Below, in pieces: positions 10,107-42,157 of a stretch of DNA of 55,817 bases. This stretch comes from Hirudo medicinalis. Lineage: Eukaryota; Annelida; Clitellata; Hirudinida; Hirudinidae. Below the pieces are notes generated by a model that saw only the letters and a program-made list of their open reading frames with translations, did not search any database and was not told the DNA's origin. Positions within the stretch are counted from its first letter, which is position 1; each line of letters starts with the position of its first letter. The stretch is taken from NCBI GenBank assembly GCA_011800805.1, contig MPNW01000534.1, positions 13,532 to 69,348 on the forward strand, given 5' to 3'. Made by a program: the position numbers and the translations under genes.

Positions 10107-12950
10107 CTACAATGTCAAATAGTTGAAACCTTGCTTACTGTGATCTGTGCGTGGATATGATGTGAACTTGGTAAAAAAAAAAAGGCAAAAAGACAAGTTT
10201 ATGTTTTGTTGTGGCTCCTGCCTAATGGTTCCAAATGACTCACAGCCTCTTCCAGACTGTGTGGTGCGCACCTCTGCCTCTTCGGCATTAAGTGGCAGTG
10301 CTGTCCACTTGCACGCCTTTGCGTAAGCGTGCTCTTGTGAACTGGAAGATTGTGGTGGCCGCCCGAGGTGACATAATTTTCGGCCACCCACACTCATTCA
10401 AAGCCACTCAAAGCCATTGTTCAACCCATGGCTTTATCTAGGCAGAAGACTCCTCTTTTGGCACCTTTCTTCTCTGAGTTCTTACCGAAACAGAACAGCG
10501 CCGACGCGATTGATGAGTCACTGCTTTTAAGGGCCTGATTGCAACATGACTCTGTGGCCGGTCCAAAGGTGATTGGGTCAGAGTAATACAGATCCTTGAG
10601 TCTGTTATGAAACTCTGCTAATTTATCAACCAAGGCAGGATCAGGAAGTTGAACCCATGCCATTTCATGAACTTTCATTGTCTTAGAGTCAACTTCTGAT
10701 TGGCATTATTCTGTTACTTCCATGTCACGACTAAGCCCAACATCTGACATGGAAGTAAGTGAATCAAACCAGGTCCTTGGGACGTTGGTATCGCCAGTTG
10801 CCACAATGTAGAAAAGGCGGCGCATTTCTGGATCCACAACTGTCAGAAAATTCCAACTGGAAATTTGGAATACCTTCATTACTACAGCTTGATGCTTGCA
10901 GGGTCCTAAGTATTACCAACAGGACACGTGCAACACCCAATCGCCCCATATTTACAGTATATTTTACACCTGGGGTGTGCTCATTGGGAACTTCATATGT
11001 GTCTTCCTGAAGGTAGCAAATCGACCCGAGGTCGTTGAATCAGGGAAGACCTCCTGCAGGGCTTTTCGCTCAGCGGTTGAGTCGTCTGTCATGAAGAGTT
11101 CAGGTCTTTTTTTCCCTCGACCCCCGAAACATTCGCCATCTAATAAAGATAGATATGGCCGTAAGGCACATGAGATTGTTTCGTTTTGCTCATTTGACAG
11201 CAACAGAACCAATGGGCAGGCCAGTAGCTATTAAATGAGTCAATAACAAAAAGACTCGTGTGTTTTCTCTGTCCATGTGTCCTCCTTCATCAAAGAATAC
11301 CATTTCATTGCTATGCCTGATCATACGGTGAACTCGTTTCATTAACGGAGTGCAGATGGCAATGACGATGGCTTCAAAGCTTTCAGTTATTGCAATAAAG
11401 TTTTCGTCTGTGCTTTCTTGACAACTTAGTGAAGCCACTATGGATTGCATTCCAATGTTCAATGTCTCTACGTGCTGTTTTATTGCTGGAACCTGAACTT
11501 CCACTGGACCATAAGCTTTATGGAAAACATTATATGCTGAAAATATGCTTATATTAATGCCAACTTCTGGAATTAGAATAAAAGTCAGTCATGTTTGCAA
11601 ACATTGTCATAAATAATTAACTTTTGAATTTAAGTTTTGAAAGAATAATATATGCATTAAAAACCTGTAGCACCAAGCTTTGTCGATTCCACCGCCGATC
11701 ACCACTAACAATGTAATATTGAGTGTCTTAGTCATTTTGAAGATCATATTGATGAAGAAGGTAGGCAGAAGAGGGTGAGTACCCAGATTTGAATAAATCT
11801 TTAAAGTTTTGACGAACGGATTTATCCACATCTCGATAGCGCAGTGCTGCTGCAGAGCTAACAGAATGGTTTTGTTTGCCCCGGATAAGTATTCTCAATG
11901 GGTAATCAGGCATATGATGGACCTTGGATCTGAAGTTGCATAATTAGCAAAAATTTAATAACTTTAACTTATAAATTTTTATAATAAGTTTAAAGCATAA
12001 AAATCATTTATTAAAACAAAAATTGCCTTTTTTTTACAAATACAGCAGGACTCAATGTGAAAAGTTTATGAGAACGAATGTCAAAATCCTGTGCAAAATT
12101 TAAATAATATTACATGTTAAGCAAATAAATTACTAACTGGGTTGGATTTTTTTTTCCCTGTCCCTGTTCGTTTGAGTGTCAACAACACCTCTACAGGACA
12201 ATCTAAAACCAACACAGATCACATGAAGTCTGTCAGTATAAAATTTCAGTAAGCAGAATAACAGCGAGCTTTCATTTATCACCTACTGTACGTATTGATG
12301 ACGAAATACCATAAAAATTGAGCAGTAAATATGCTCATAACATGTTATTTGTTTTGTTTTTTACTGCATCCTGAATGAATTTACGGATCTTTTCCAGAAA
12401 TGAACTTTCTGACGCTTTCGACTCTCGTTCATGACAAGGAGACGGCAATACGTTTTTTTGCAAAGCCACGGAGTGATCCATCGGCAACGTTTATGCAACA
12501 ATGGTCACCAAATGACACTTTCAACTGTTTCTGACAGGTGGAGGGGTTATGCCCGACAGTGTCGGCAAGAAATTAATGACATGTCCCAATTTCATCCTCT
12601 TCAATAAAAACTAAAAGTACAAGTTTCATGTCCTCTTTTTTATAATCTTTTTTGGGTGGCGGGGTTAACTTTTGGCAGGGCTTATCTGGAAAAGATCCGA
12701 ATTTACAATAACAGAATAGCATGTCACTATTGCAAAACAGAATACAAATGCGTGTATCAAAATCTGCTTTCCATACATTTTCTTGTCTGAATATTTGTCT
12801 GTGAGAAGCCGAATAACCATGTTCAAATCCATGTTCGCTGTCATCGCATGAATCAATTAGGTACTTTACTCCAGATGGTAGAACACTCTGATGGAATGAT
12901 AACGAAGAATACAACATTTCATATATTAAACTTAACCTCAGTTATTAATA
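10107..12950 (-). pseudogene. MULE-type transposase remnant
   Basis: Reading from high to low coordinates: 11913-11730 gives PDYPLRILIRGKQNHSVSSA and DVDKSVRQNFKDLFKSGYSP (N-terminal DNA-binding region), 11740-11660 gives YYIVSGDRRWNRQSL after an in-frame stop, 11504-11190 gives VVEV-like linker then DEGGHMDRENTRVFLLLTH (catalytic region), 11212-11030 gives GECFGGRGKKRPELFMTDD and AERKALQEVFPDST, 10678-10430 gives the C-terminal linker, and 10397-10200 a basic tail with GGRPPQSSSSQEH. This order matches MULE transposases with D..G.MDR and MTDD motifs. Frames change repeatedly; some breaks could be introns (CAG/GTTTTT near 11660). 12000-12950 is probably the upstream part, with weak support. 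Confidence 0.7.
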
Positions 12951-13129
12951 AAATATTGCTAATGAAACGCAATAATTGTTGTAAATATTTCATGTCTTCT
13001 CGCTACTCTTGAACAACCTTCAACTTTTCTGCTATGTTATCGTCGATTGGAGGGGTACAAAAAGAACAAGCAAAAATATTAATTTCTTCAAAGTCATCAG
13101 ATCTACTCGATGTCGCCATTTTCCCTACA

Positions 13130-13311
13130 AGACAAGACATCTAAATTTGGATAATTTTAACTACACTACAACGCTGAGTTTTGCCGCGTCTCCTCATGAG
13201 ACCAATCATGTTTCAGCGTTGATATTAATTATTCATTAATTATTCGTTCAGGTTACAATAAAAAAAGTCGCGGCCTGTTATGTTTTTTGACGTTTGACAA
13301 TAAACGTTACA
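13130..13311 (+). mobile_element. 5' LTR region of a Ty3/Gypsy element
   Basis: LTR-like sequence shared with 9183-9370 (inverted) and ending in AATAAACGTTACA. It is followed immediately at 13312 by TGGTGTCAGAAG, a primer-binding site that starts with the TGG complement of a tRNA CCA end and resembles the tRNA-Leu type of the Mag/Steamer-like lineage. Confidence 0.65.
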
Positions 13312-14220
13312 TGGTGTCAGAAGATGGCCACTTCGATTCCAATTCCCACATCGATGAGAGTAACAGGAGATTCCGCACTCGAATGGCGAAGATTCAAGCG
13401 GCAGTACTTGAATCATGCTATCGCTGCGAAACTTCACGATGAATCTCAGGAGCGGCGAGTGGCAATTTTCCAAGGCCTGCATAGGATCCGAGGCACAAGA
13501 CATTTTTGCTTCGTTTGACCTCCCAGAGGAAGATTCTCATGACATCTCGAAAATCATAGCTACCCTGGAAAGCCACTTTGTTGGAGAAGTCAATGAAGTG
13601 TACGAATGCTTTATATTCCATCAGAAGAAACAAGAACCAGCCGAACCTTCTGAGTCTTTTCTGACAATACTCATGAAACTCGTCAAGACATGCGAGTATA
13701 TAGATTTCCAGCCGTCCGTGTCAAATTGTCACCTGAATATCCGACGACGATTACTTCAAACTCGAAAGCTCGACCTCAAGACAGCAATCGACATCTTCCG
13801 TATAGCAGAGTCGGCAGCATCTCAATCTCGAGTCATCTCAGGCATTGAAGATGTGCACTTGATCAAGCAGAAATCAACATCTACTCCCAGAAGGTCACAA
13901 GTGATTCAACTTCGAGATAAAACCCCAAGAACAGCTGCACAGACGGAAACCTGCCGGTGTTGTGGACAACATCAAGCAGATCGGAAAATATGTCCCACTT
14001 TCAGAAACTTCTTGCCGAAGGTGTGGTAAGTCAAACCACTTTGCAGCAGTGTGCCAAAACAAGCCAATCCATTATATAGAACTTGATGACCAACTCCTGG
14101 CAACAAAATCACGACAATCTTGCAGATAGTCCAAGCTGCTAGTTGCTGGAGAGGAAGTACAATTTATGCTGGATAGCGGAGCGACTATCAGCCTGTTACT
14201 ATCTAGCATCGTATAGCGCC
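13312..14220 (+). pseudogene. Ty3/Gypsy gag and protease start, frameshifted
   Basis: After the primer-binding site a gag begins (SIPIPTSMRVTGDSALEWRR), shifts frame near 13490 and continues FDLPEEDSHDISKIIATLES, KKQEPAEPSESFLTILMKL, then a nucleocapsid: first knuckle CRCCG..., second CRRCGKSNHFAAVC near 14015-14060 after another shift. At 14155-14200 FMLDSGATISLL is the start of a retropepsin (DSG). Similarity then ends, so pol is lost. The layout (LTR, PBS, gag with CCHC, protease) is that of Mag-like Ty3/Gypsy elements. Non-functional. Confidence 0.8.
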
Positions 14221-15140
14221 TGAACGTTCCCGTTCAACCCGCCAAGTCTGCATTACATACGTTCTATGTCACAGAGCTGAAAGTTCGCGGCTGTGACTTT
14301 TCCAGTCATCAACCCTCGAACAAGAGAGAAAGGATGCATAAAGTTTTATGTATAATAACTCACAAGCAACCTTTACTGGGTGTTGAAACATGTAAAGAAT
14401 TTGATTTGCTCCGAGTCTATATGTACACGAATTTTCATAAAAACTGCTTCTGATGAGACACGTTGTTTGAAAGGTTAATTTTCGAGCCATGGACTACCAG
14501 AAAAACTACTCTCAGACAATGGCGTTTTGTTTCGAAGGATTTTAATTATTTCATGAAGACATGGGATTGTGTTAAATTGGATTTGTACTCCAAGATCGTT
14601 AAAGGGTTAATAGAAGTATAAAATAAGTGAAACTTTGGGCAAATATACGTAGCAATTTTTCAGATAACTGGACAAAATGTAAGATACTTACAAGCGTAAT
14701 GTAATCCCAATAGCATTTCCGAAAATCTTACTTCGTTACTTATCCGCCACAATGAGCTACAAAGTAACGTAAACAAAACTAAACCTTTGGTGCGATCAGC
14801 TTGACAAAATTACATTAATTTAATTGTATGGTGAACTTTTGAATTCTGAGACACCGGGAAATTTGGAAAAGCAATAAGGATAATTAACATTCATTTGGAT
14901 TTGGAAAGAGTAGAGTTTAAATCGGGAGAAAATTTTTGCGGCGAGCCATACGCATGAAAGGAAGCGAAGTTAACATGCTCATGTGTTTGCTCAGGCAAAG
15001 TTTTACTTTCTACTTTTTCAGACGTTCAGACAATTTAACCATGACTTCATGACTGAATTTGAAATTCTACGATTTGTAAACAGTATTTTAAGGCAAATGG
15101 TAACAAAATAATGTACTGAAAAAATCAAACGAAATTAAAC
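14221..15140. other. AT-rich spacer containing a dispersed repeat
   Basis: 14620-14712 contains GAAACTTTGGGCAAATATA, TTTTTCAGATAACTGG and AATCCCAATAGCA, which recur at 52140-52225. Nothing else recognised. Confidence 0.4.
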
Positions 15141-15164
15141 ATTTATTGCATATTCTTCTTAGCT

Positions 15165-15170
15165 TTTATT
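15165..15170 (-). terminator. Candidate polyadenylation signal for MAP3K7
   Basis: AATAAA on the minus strand about 130 nt downstream of the TAG stop at 15303-15301. A second one is at 15147-15142. Confidence 0.5.
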
Positions 15171-15300
15171 AGATTTATTCGTGATATATATCAGTGATAG
15201 TCTTGCACTGCATGAACCACATAACAAAATGATCCAATATTTCAACATCATGAAACAATCAACAGTGATATGGAATTGCAATGACAGGCTTCATGCATTA

Positions 15301-36018
<20,718 letters not shown>

Positions 36019-36735
36019 TCTAAAAACAATAAATTTATTAATAAAATTGAACCATATCCGTTAAGATAATAAGCCGGAGACCCCAGTTAAAACCGTATAG
36101 TAGAAGCCGCCTTTAATATTCACAGCAAAAATAAATTCCGCTCACTAAATGATTTCATAAATATATACACAAACAAAACAAATGAAACAAATTGAGTGAA
36201 ACAACAGTGCTTATTTCGGTAATTAGGGTGGCCCTCAAAATTAATATTTGGAACCAAGGCCGATGTATATAAATGTGTATTTAGAGGGTTCACCCCCCCC
36301 CCCGAAATAATTAAGAATAAAAAATTTAAATGTAAATTCTCAAAACAAATTTACAATTTCTAAAAAAATTGATTATAGGAAGTTTAAAAAGTAAATAATG
36401 ACTTTATATAAACTATTTGTATTTTGCTTTCTATCCACGGGACCATAATTTTTATATGACATATTTATACTAATTATTACTACGATGTGTATAAGTTCAT
36501 TAGTTATAAGGAAATATTAATTTCTTTGAATGTTAACAGAAACTTGATAAAACCGCCGAATTAATATTCATAACAAAATGAACTCATCCCACCAAAATAA
36601 ACCAAGCCCACCAAATGATCAAAAGCAAATTTTTCTAGTTCGTAAATAATTACATAAATAAACAAAAGAAAATAATAAATCAAAAATAATAATTAATAAT
36701 AATCCCTGTTTGCGGTCGTAATAGCAACAGTCGTA
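36019..36735. other. Upstream of MAP3K7: presumed promoter region
   Basis: AT-rich apart from a C-run (36293-36303). ATTAGGGTGGCCCTC at 36224-36238 resembles the terminus of the dispersed repeat at 1502 but similarity stops there. No TATA or initiator can be singled out. Confidence 0.35.
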
Positions 36736-36739
36736 TTGT

Positions 36740-37330
36740 GTCGTGTTCGTAACCCAGTCTGTGTCGCCGGGGAGCGTCCTCGAGTAGGGGTGATATATAT
36801 CTATGTAGATTTAGTGTATGCACTAAAAAGTGCGGCAATTAAAGAAAGAAACCTGAAAAGGAACATCTCCAGGAGGAACAGAATCGAGGAATCCTTCGAA
36901 AACTACAAGAGGGAGAAGGGACGTGCCCAAGTCAAGAATGCCAAGAAGGAATGCTGACATGAATGCTGTAGGCTCAACAAAAATACTGACTTTGGCACAC
37001 TCTGGAGAACCATCAAGAGTATGAACGGCTCTCAGCTCCCAGATTCCTCCGATTGCCTCGAAATCCGGAATTCCTCTCAATGGCAAAGCCGAGACTCTTG
37101 CAGACACTTTTGCTTCAGCCATCAGCATTGCAAACTTGTCCTCGCATTTCGCACAAATAAAATATTCTTTTACCTTAACGCTAAAATCTTTCAGCCTGAC
37201 TTCAATGACTCCGCCATCTCTGACTCGGTAAGTATTACTGAGATTCATGAAGCACTCCGGAAATGCGGAAACTTCAACACAGGACCTGATGGAATAAACT
37301 GCGATATGCTTCGAAAACTTTTCATGTCAT
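36740..37330 (+). pseudogene. Jockey/CR1-like LINE: linker between endonuclease and RT
   Basis: Encodes NISRRNRIEESFENYKREKG, then a second frame FGTLWRTIKSMNGSQLPDSS, and VSITEIHEALRKCGNFNTGP plus DGIN. LW..IK.MNG and the EAL.KC.N..TGPDGI entry into the RT are typical. The fragment stops abruptly near 37330, where minus-strand sequence of a different LINE family begins. Confidence 0.65.
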
Positions 37331-37990
37331 TTTGCGAATGCGCGCGCCATCTCTTCGACAACCAAACCGCATTCTCTCCCTTAAGGCGTTGAATAGAAGT
37401 TGCCTCGATAGTACGCAAAAGGAAGTGGGATATAGCGCACCCCATCGCAATACCTACCTCCAGAGGGACCCACTTTGTTGCGTACGTCTTGATGGAGAAC
37501 CTTATCATGAACCCGTCAAAATACGTCTGAATAATTTGAACTACGTGATGCGACACATGATGAATCTCCAACGTCTTCCACATGAGTTGGTGTGGCACCG
37601 ATCCTTACGCATTCGTCTAGTCGATCCACATAACGTTCAAACTCAGTCGACGCTTCTTAGCTCTCTGAATAACCCCCCAAATCATGGAGGAGTGGTCAAG
37701 CAGCCAGGCACTCCTGGAACGCCTCCCTTCTGGATTGATGTATCCACGTATACTTGTTGGACAACCCATATTAAGGGAGCCTCGACGCAATGACGGAATA
37801 AATACCTTTCCTTTCATTTAGCAGTTATTCTAAATTGGCTTAGGCTATTCGAGTCCCTTTCCTTCGGTATATAGACGCCTTCAGCTACTTTCCATTCATC
37901 GTCTACCCTGCCCGACTGCCATGCTGTTTCATGGACATAAAGGAGTGCATCAAATATAGCAATTTCGGGCATCTTCATACATAAGGTATG
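37245..37990 (-). pseudogene. Reverse transcriptase of the PD..VELTVPWE non-LTR lineage
   Basis: From 37940 downward: AWQSGRVDDEWKVAEGVYIP followed by KERDS, QKGGVPGVPGC, LLDHSSMIWGVIQRAKKRR, NVMWID (first catalytic Asp) with a stop, then a second stop in place of Y in NAYGS, SVPHQLMWKTLEIHHV, TYFDGFMIRFSIKTYATKWV, LEVGIAMGCAIS. The order VAEGVWIPK..., QKGG.PG.PGC, D..NAYGSVPH, LE.G...GC.IS identifies a RT lineage frequent in molluscs, lancelets and fish. The second catalytic block is missing. Probably the continuation of the fragment at 39493-40250, separated by an hAT remnant. Confidence 0.75.
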
Positions 37991-37994
37991 GAAC

Positions 37995-39430
37995 CAGGGG
38001 CGGATCTAGAACACTTTGGCGGGGGGGCCGCACACATGAACCTAGACCCCTTAGGGTCCCTTAGGAAATATTGCTTGCTGATGCAAATATAAGCCGGCGG
38101 ATATTTTATATCCATTTTGCTTATTATTGTACTTTTTAACCTTTAAAAAATTAATTAAAAAAATTCAAATTTATTCAAGGTAAAAGTTTTATAAAAAGGC
38201 AAGACTATGTGGACCTAATCTACCAAAATTGTCAACTATTGTTTCTGCTGGTATTTCAATATCTTGATTTATTTTCATAAGAGATAGCCCATTTAGTCTG
38301 TCAGTTGTCATCGTAGATCGAAGATAAGTTGTTAACCTTTTGAGAGTCGAAAAACTTTCATTGCTAGCTGTTATGGATGGTCCGATAGCCAAAATGAATA
38401 AAATCATTCTAAGATTTGATATAAATCATTGTCTGCCCAATGTAGAGAATTTACAAAATTTGATATTGTTCCCCAACATCTTTATCTTCACGCCATTTTA
38501 CCCACCATCGCTCATACTCTGATTGTAAGCCACGTGTCGATGGCAAGTCTGGAAAAGCGTCTGCAATCCTCCTCAGCTGATCACTGGATGCTTTAGGAAT
38601 TTTCAACATAACAGATGGCACCAACTTAGAGGCCAATGCAATGTTACTGTGTCTTGGACTAAAAAAAAAAAGCGCTCTTCAAGTCCCTGGATCATATTAT
38701 CAAGAAATGGTATGAAGACGGATTGTCGGTAATAAACAACTGGATCGTTGATTGATATGTTGGTCCTCATGGTTTGCTCCCACATGTTCTTGGAACAGAT
38801 GGTTCGGTGCCTGAGATGCTTGCTACTTTCACAATGTTATAATAAATTTCTTTAAACCGTTTATCTACATTGACTCGAACGTCATTCAATGTGGCTTGAG
38901 TTGTTATAACTTCATGCATTGCTTGGCATAAATTTAATCCTGACTTTTGCAGCATCAAACTGAGTGGCTTGGTGTAATGAAGTACAAACTCGGCACTCAT
39001 CAGGGCTGCAAGAAATGAAAATTTACTCACAGCTGCTAGGAATTCTGTTGCACTTGATCCCGTCTTGCCATCACATGAAATTGAGATCTTTTCTAGAGCC
39101 TGTATTACAGCACCATATAGTTCTATAAAAACTACAAGTGCATCACATTGCTCTATCCATCGTGTCTGACAGTGTTGTCTCAATTTTGTCCTATTTTGTA
39201 TTTGTATTTAGCCGAATTTTTGAGTGCCTTACGTATCCTATTGCTATCTGGTGTACTCTCTTTAATAGCATCTTGAAGAAATGCCATTCGTTTTGGAGAA
39301 TCACTGTAAAATACTGCCACATTCTGCGCTGTTCCAAACTTGTTCCGTATTTCTGCTAGCTGGGGTAGTATTGCCGGTTTGAATCTGTCTATTGAGACAG
39401 TGTCACTATGTAAGTTCTCGTTGATTACAA
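37995..39430 (-). pseudogene. hAT transposase remnant, ZMYM/DUF4371-like lineage
   Basis: From 39430 downward: FGTAQNVAVFYSDSPKRMAF, LRQHCQTRWIEQCDALVVFI, FLAALMSAEFVLHYTKPLSL, RTNISINDPVVYYRQSVFIP, LQSEYERWWVKWRED, and the dimerisation tail SFSTLKRLTTYLRSTMTTDR followed by LNGL.LM. This matches the hAT lineage with TTF/DUF4371 domains. The low-coordinate end CAGGGGCGGATCTAG at 37995 is a typical terminus of that lineage. The N-terminal half and the other terminus are not recognised. Confidence 0.75.
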
Positions 39431-39492
39431 AATACTAATATTTTCATCCAAAATTATTGAAATAAAGTAGATTTTTTCTTAGACTTTAAAAA

Positions 39493-40250
39493 TCACGGAG
39501 GGGGAAGGCCATGCCGATTCCTAGCTTTTCTAATAACAAGCCTCATTTCTTCAAGCGACAGGGATGCCAGGCTAAAAATACTGGTAGGGAGAGGCACCAT
39601 TGGAATGTATCGTCTCACTTGAAGAGGAATGTGACGAAGATCATCACTGTACGTATTCATGAGGTGTTCATCCAGTTCGCGCCTATCCACTCTAAGCTCT
39701 CATGATTTCGGAGGGTCGAAACCTCTCATACTTCTTCTGTCTAATACTCTCGACACGGCGAAGGTTCCTCACACGTTCCTTCAACTCTTCCCACAATACT
39801 GAAAGACCCACTTTCTCATCCTCCTTGGCGCTCTTCCACCTACGACGGAGAGCCTTCTTTTCACCTTTCAACCATTCAAGCTCAAGTTGCCGTCTTGATT
39901 TTTGCGGTTTGACGGGCCGCTCGTTTTTCAGCAACGAGTCCGAATCTCTCCAGCACTTTCCGTAAATACAGTTAGTGAAGGACTTCATGGAATCGTCTCT
40001 TTTCAACATTTTCTTAAGATCACGTTCGTGATTGTTATCCAATCCGTCCCACCCATTCCTATCTTTACCTCGAGGGAAATTGATTCTAGCTCGTGGAAAG
40101 TCTTCCATGAGACCGGAAACTCGAACGCACACGGAACTGTGGTGTGAATCCGTTCCGGTATCGTTCGGCGTTTTACCTGAATGCACAGTTTGCGTCAAAA
40201 ATTTGTTTTTTGCGGCCGTTTCTCCACCTCTCCCTCGCATCAGAATCATC
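39493..40250 (-). pseudogene. N-terminal and linker part of the PD..VELTVPWE non-LTR polyprotein
   Basis: A 185-codon open frame 40249-39692 contains SRRQLELEWLKGEKKALRRR, KEDEKVGLSVLWEELKERVR and LRRVESIRQKKYERF, the basic coiled segment preceding the RT in this lineage. The next frame (39690-39493) gives ELDEHLMNTYSDDLRHIPL and SLEEMRLVIRKARNRHG, the entry to the RT. The hAT remnant then follows and the RT resumes at 37990. A tail-module copy (40243-40322) lies immediately 5' of this frame. Confidence 0.7.
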
Positions 40251-40322
40251 AGAGGAGTGCCCCCGAACGTTTCGACCCAAACTCCCTACGTTCTCAAGGG
40301 GTGGGCCACACCCGTTGACCAG
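40243..40322 (-). repeat. Conserved retroelement tail module, copy 3
   Basis: Minus strand: GGTGTGGCCCACCC, GAGAACGTAGGGAG, TTGGGTCGAAACGTTCG, GGGGCACTCCTCTGATGATT. It lacks the GTGAC before the G-run that copy 2 has. It sits upstream of the N-terminal frame rather than downstream of the C-terminus, unlike copy 1. Confidence 0.75.
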
Positions 40323-40369
40323 GCAGTGTCCCTATCGGTTATTACCCTACTTAAGTCATCTTAACAGTA

Positions 40370-40747
40370 TATCAAGGGACATAAGGCACTCAAAAGATTG
40401 GATAAATACAAATACAAAAAATAATGATGCGCGAACAGTGCTTGTATCGATAATAGGAGTCCTTAAAAGGACTGATTCAGACCGGATAATATTCCCGGAT
40501 GAGTTCCAATGCACGCTGGAAGCCTGTCTCCAGCCATCCTATGATAAAGAAACTCATTCAGGTAAGAAGCAATAAATTCGTCAGAAGTCAGAAGTTCCTC
40601 AATCGTTTGAACTTGTCCTTCGCATATCTCCTCAAGTTCTCAACACCATTTTTGTGAAGCCATTTGGAGCGACAAAGGCAACAGAATGGATTACAGTGGC
40701 TTGTACCAAACCTGTGACAGCTGTCAGGTTTACGTAGGTTGCCCGCC
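40370..40747 (+). repeat. LINE/SINE-like tail, then unrecognised sequence
   Basis: 40375-40420 has GACATAAGGCACTCAAAAGA, TTGGATAAATACAAATACAA, matching the tails at 42778 (plus) and 28655, 33505, 39195 (minus). From 40421 to 40747 nothing else is recognised. Confidence 0.5.
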
Positions 40748-41210
40748 TGTCAGTGACCTGACGTTTGAACATTTTTAGATGCTACTTTTGTTCTCGGATG
40801 ACTGTATGAAGTACGTGATGAGGTTGGATAAGGTGATGTATTCTTACGCGTGATCGAACGATTCGATGATTTTCTGCATATTAATGAACCTAATTAACTA
40901 GATGTGTATGTAAGGCGATATGCAGAGTTAGCTAGGGGTTAGAGCGTTAGAGTTTTAGATTGGAGAGAGATTTAGAGAGCTAGAGTTGTGTGGAGTGTGT
41001 GGAGAGATGGCGTGCGGAAAGAGCGCGAAGAGAGTCGAGAACAGTAGATTATCGAGATTTGTCTTATATTTGCTATTTTACCTAAGTTTCGATCTTTTAA
41101 TGTTGACTTATTAGTTTTCAATATACTTTTGCTCCAATTGTAGTGTTGAATTTCGATCCATTTCGATTATATAAGATAGAATCCCGATTAGAGAATTCGA
41201 GAACCAGACA
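40748..41210 (+). mobile_element. Solo LTR, second member of the 5403 family
   Basis: Starts TGTCAGTGACCTGACGTTTG and ends AGAACCAGACA, matching TGTCAGTGACGTGACATTTG and AGAACCTGACA of the 5403-5966 element. Internal matches include TTAGAGTTTT and GCATNTTAATGA. Flanks CCGCC (40743-40747) and CCACC (41211-41215) look like a 5-bp target duplication with one change. Length 463 bp, without internal retroelement sequence. Confidence 0.65.
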
Positions 41211-41484
41211 CCACCGATCGCTCTGAACTGGTGTTCCTGTAGGACAAGCAATAAATGTTTATTTGACTAATAAAAAATTGTCGCATGTTGAGTCATGAGT
41301 TGAGTTCATTTATTACCTGGCAATATGCGCTGCTGTATGATTGGTAGCACTGTAGCAGCATATCGTTGATGGGCCAGGAAGGCTATATTAAACTACTTCA
41401 TTTTCTGCAAAAGAAGAAAAAATCACTCAAATAATAACAGCTAAATAAATTACCTGGAAAGATAATATTACCATAATGCATTTG

Positions 41485-41885
41485 TTCGGTGGTATGTTGC
41501 AGGATCGGTGATGATTTGGGAGGAATTTCCAGTGAAGGATTAACTGAATTGGCCTTTCTGGATGGGAGACAGTCTTCAGCGGATTAAATCAAAGTATTAC
41601 AAGATCATCTCCTGCCTTTTGGGGAAGCTTATTATCGAAAAAAATATTTTCCAGCTAGATAATGCCCCGATCCATACTTCCAAGTTGACGAAGACATTTT
41701 TCCAGAACAGAAATTTGAAAGTTATGAGTTGGCCATCTTGTTCCCCAGACTTAAATCCTATAGAAAACGTCTGGGGAATGTTGTCATGACTGGTTTACAA
41801 CAATGGAAGGCAGTTCCACTCCAAATCTGACCTGGAAAACGCTATTAGGAGTGCCTGGAAAAACTGGATGGAAAATTCGTAAAAA
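41485..41885 (+). pseudogene. Tc1/mariner transposase C-terminal half
   Basis: Frames give MIWGGISSEGLTELAFLDGR, then FQLDNAPIHTSKLTKTFF (second catalytic Asp in DNAPIH) and WPSCSPDLNPIENVWGML (third acidic residue in PIENVW), then YNNGRQFHSKSDLENAIRSA and KNWMENS with stop. Frameshifts near 41560 and 41790. N-terminal DNA-binding half and inverted repeats not found. Confidence 0.8.
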
Positions 41886-42157
41886 TCTTAATAAAATCAA
41901 TGCATAACAGATGTTTTAAAATTATTGAGAATAAAGAAAACATTATTTCTTATTACTAAATTTTTTTCTTGTTTTCGCGAGATTTTAGTCATTTGCGATG
42001 ATTTTTAAAAGTCTTTCAACTTTGGTTATTGGACGCCTCGAAATCACGTTTTCTGAATTTTTAAATTAATACGTCAAAATATCTTGACAAAAATTTAAGA
42101 GATCACAAATATATAACTAGACAACATACTAAAATTTCCCCACAATCAAATTGTTGT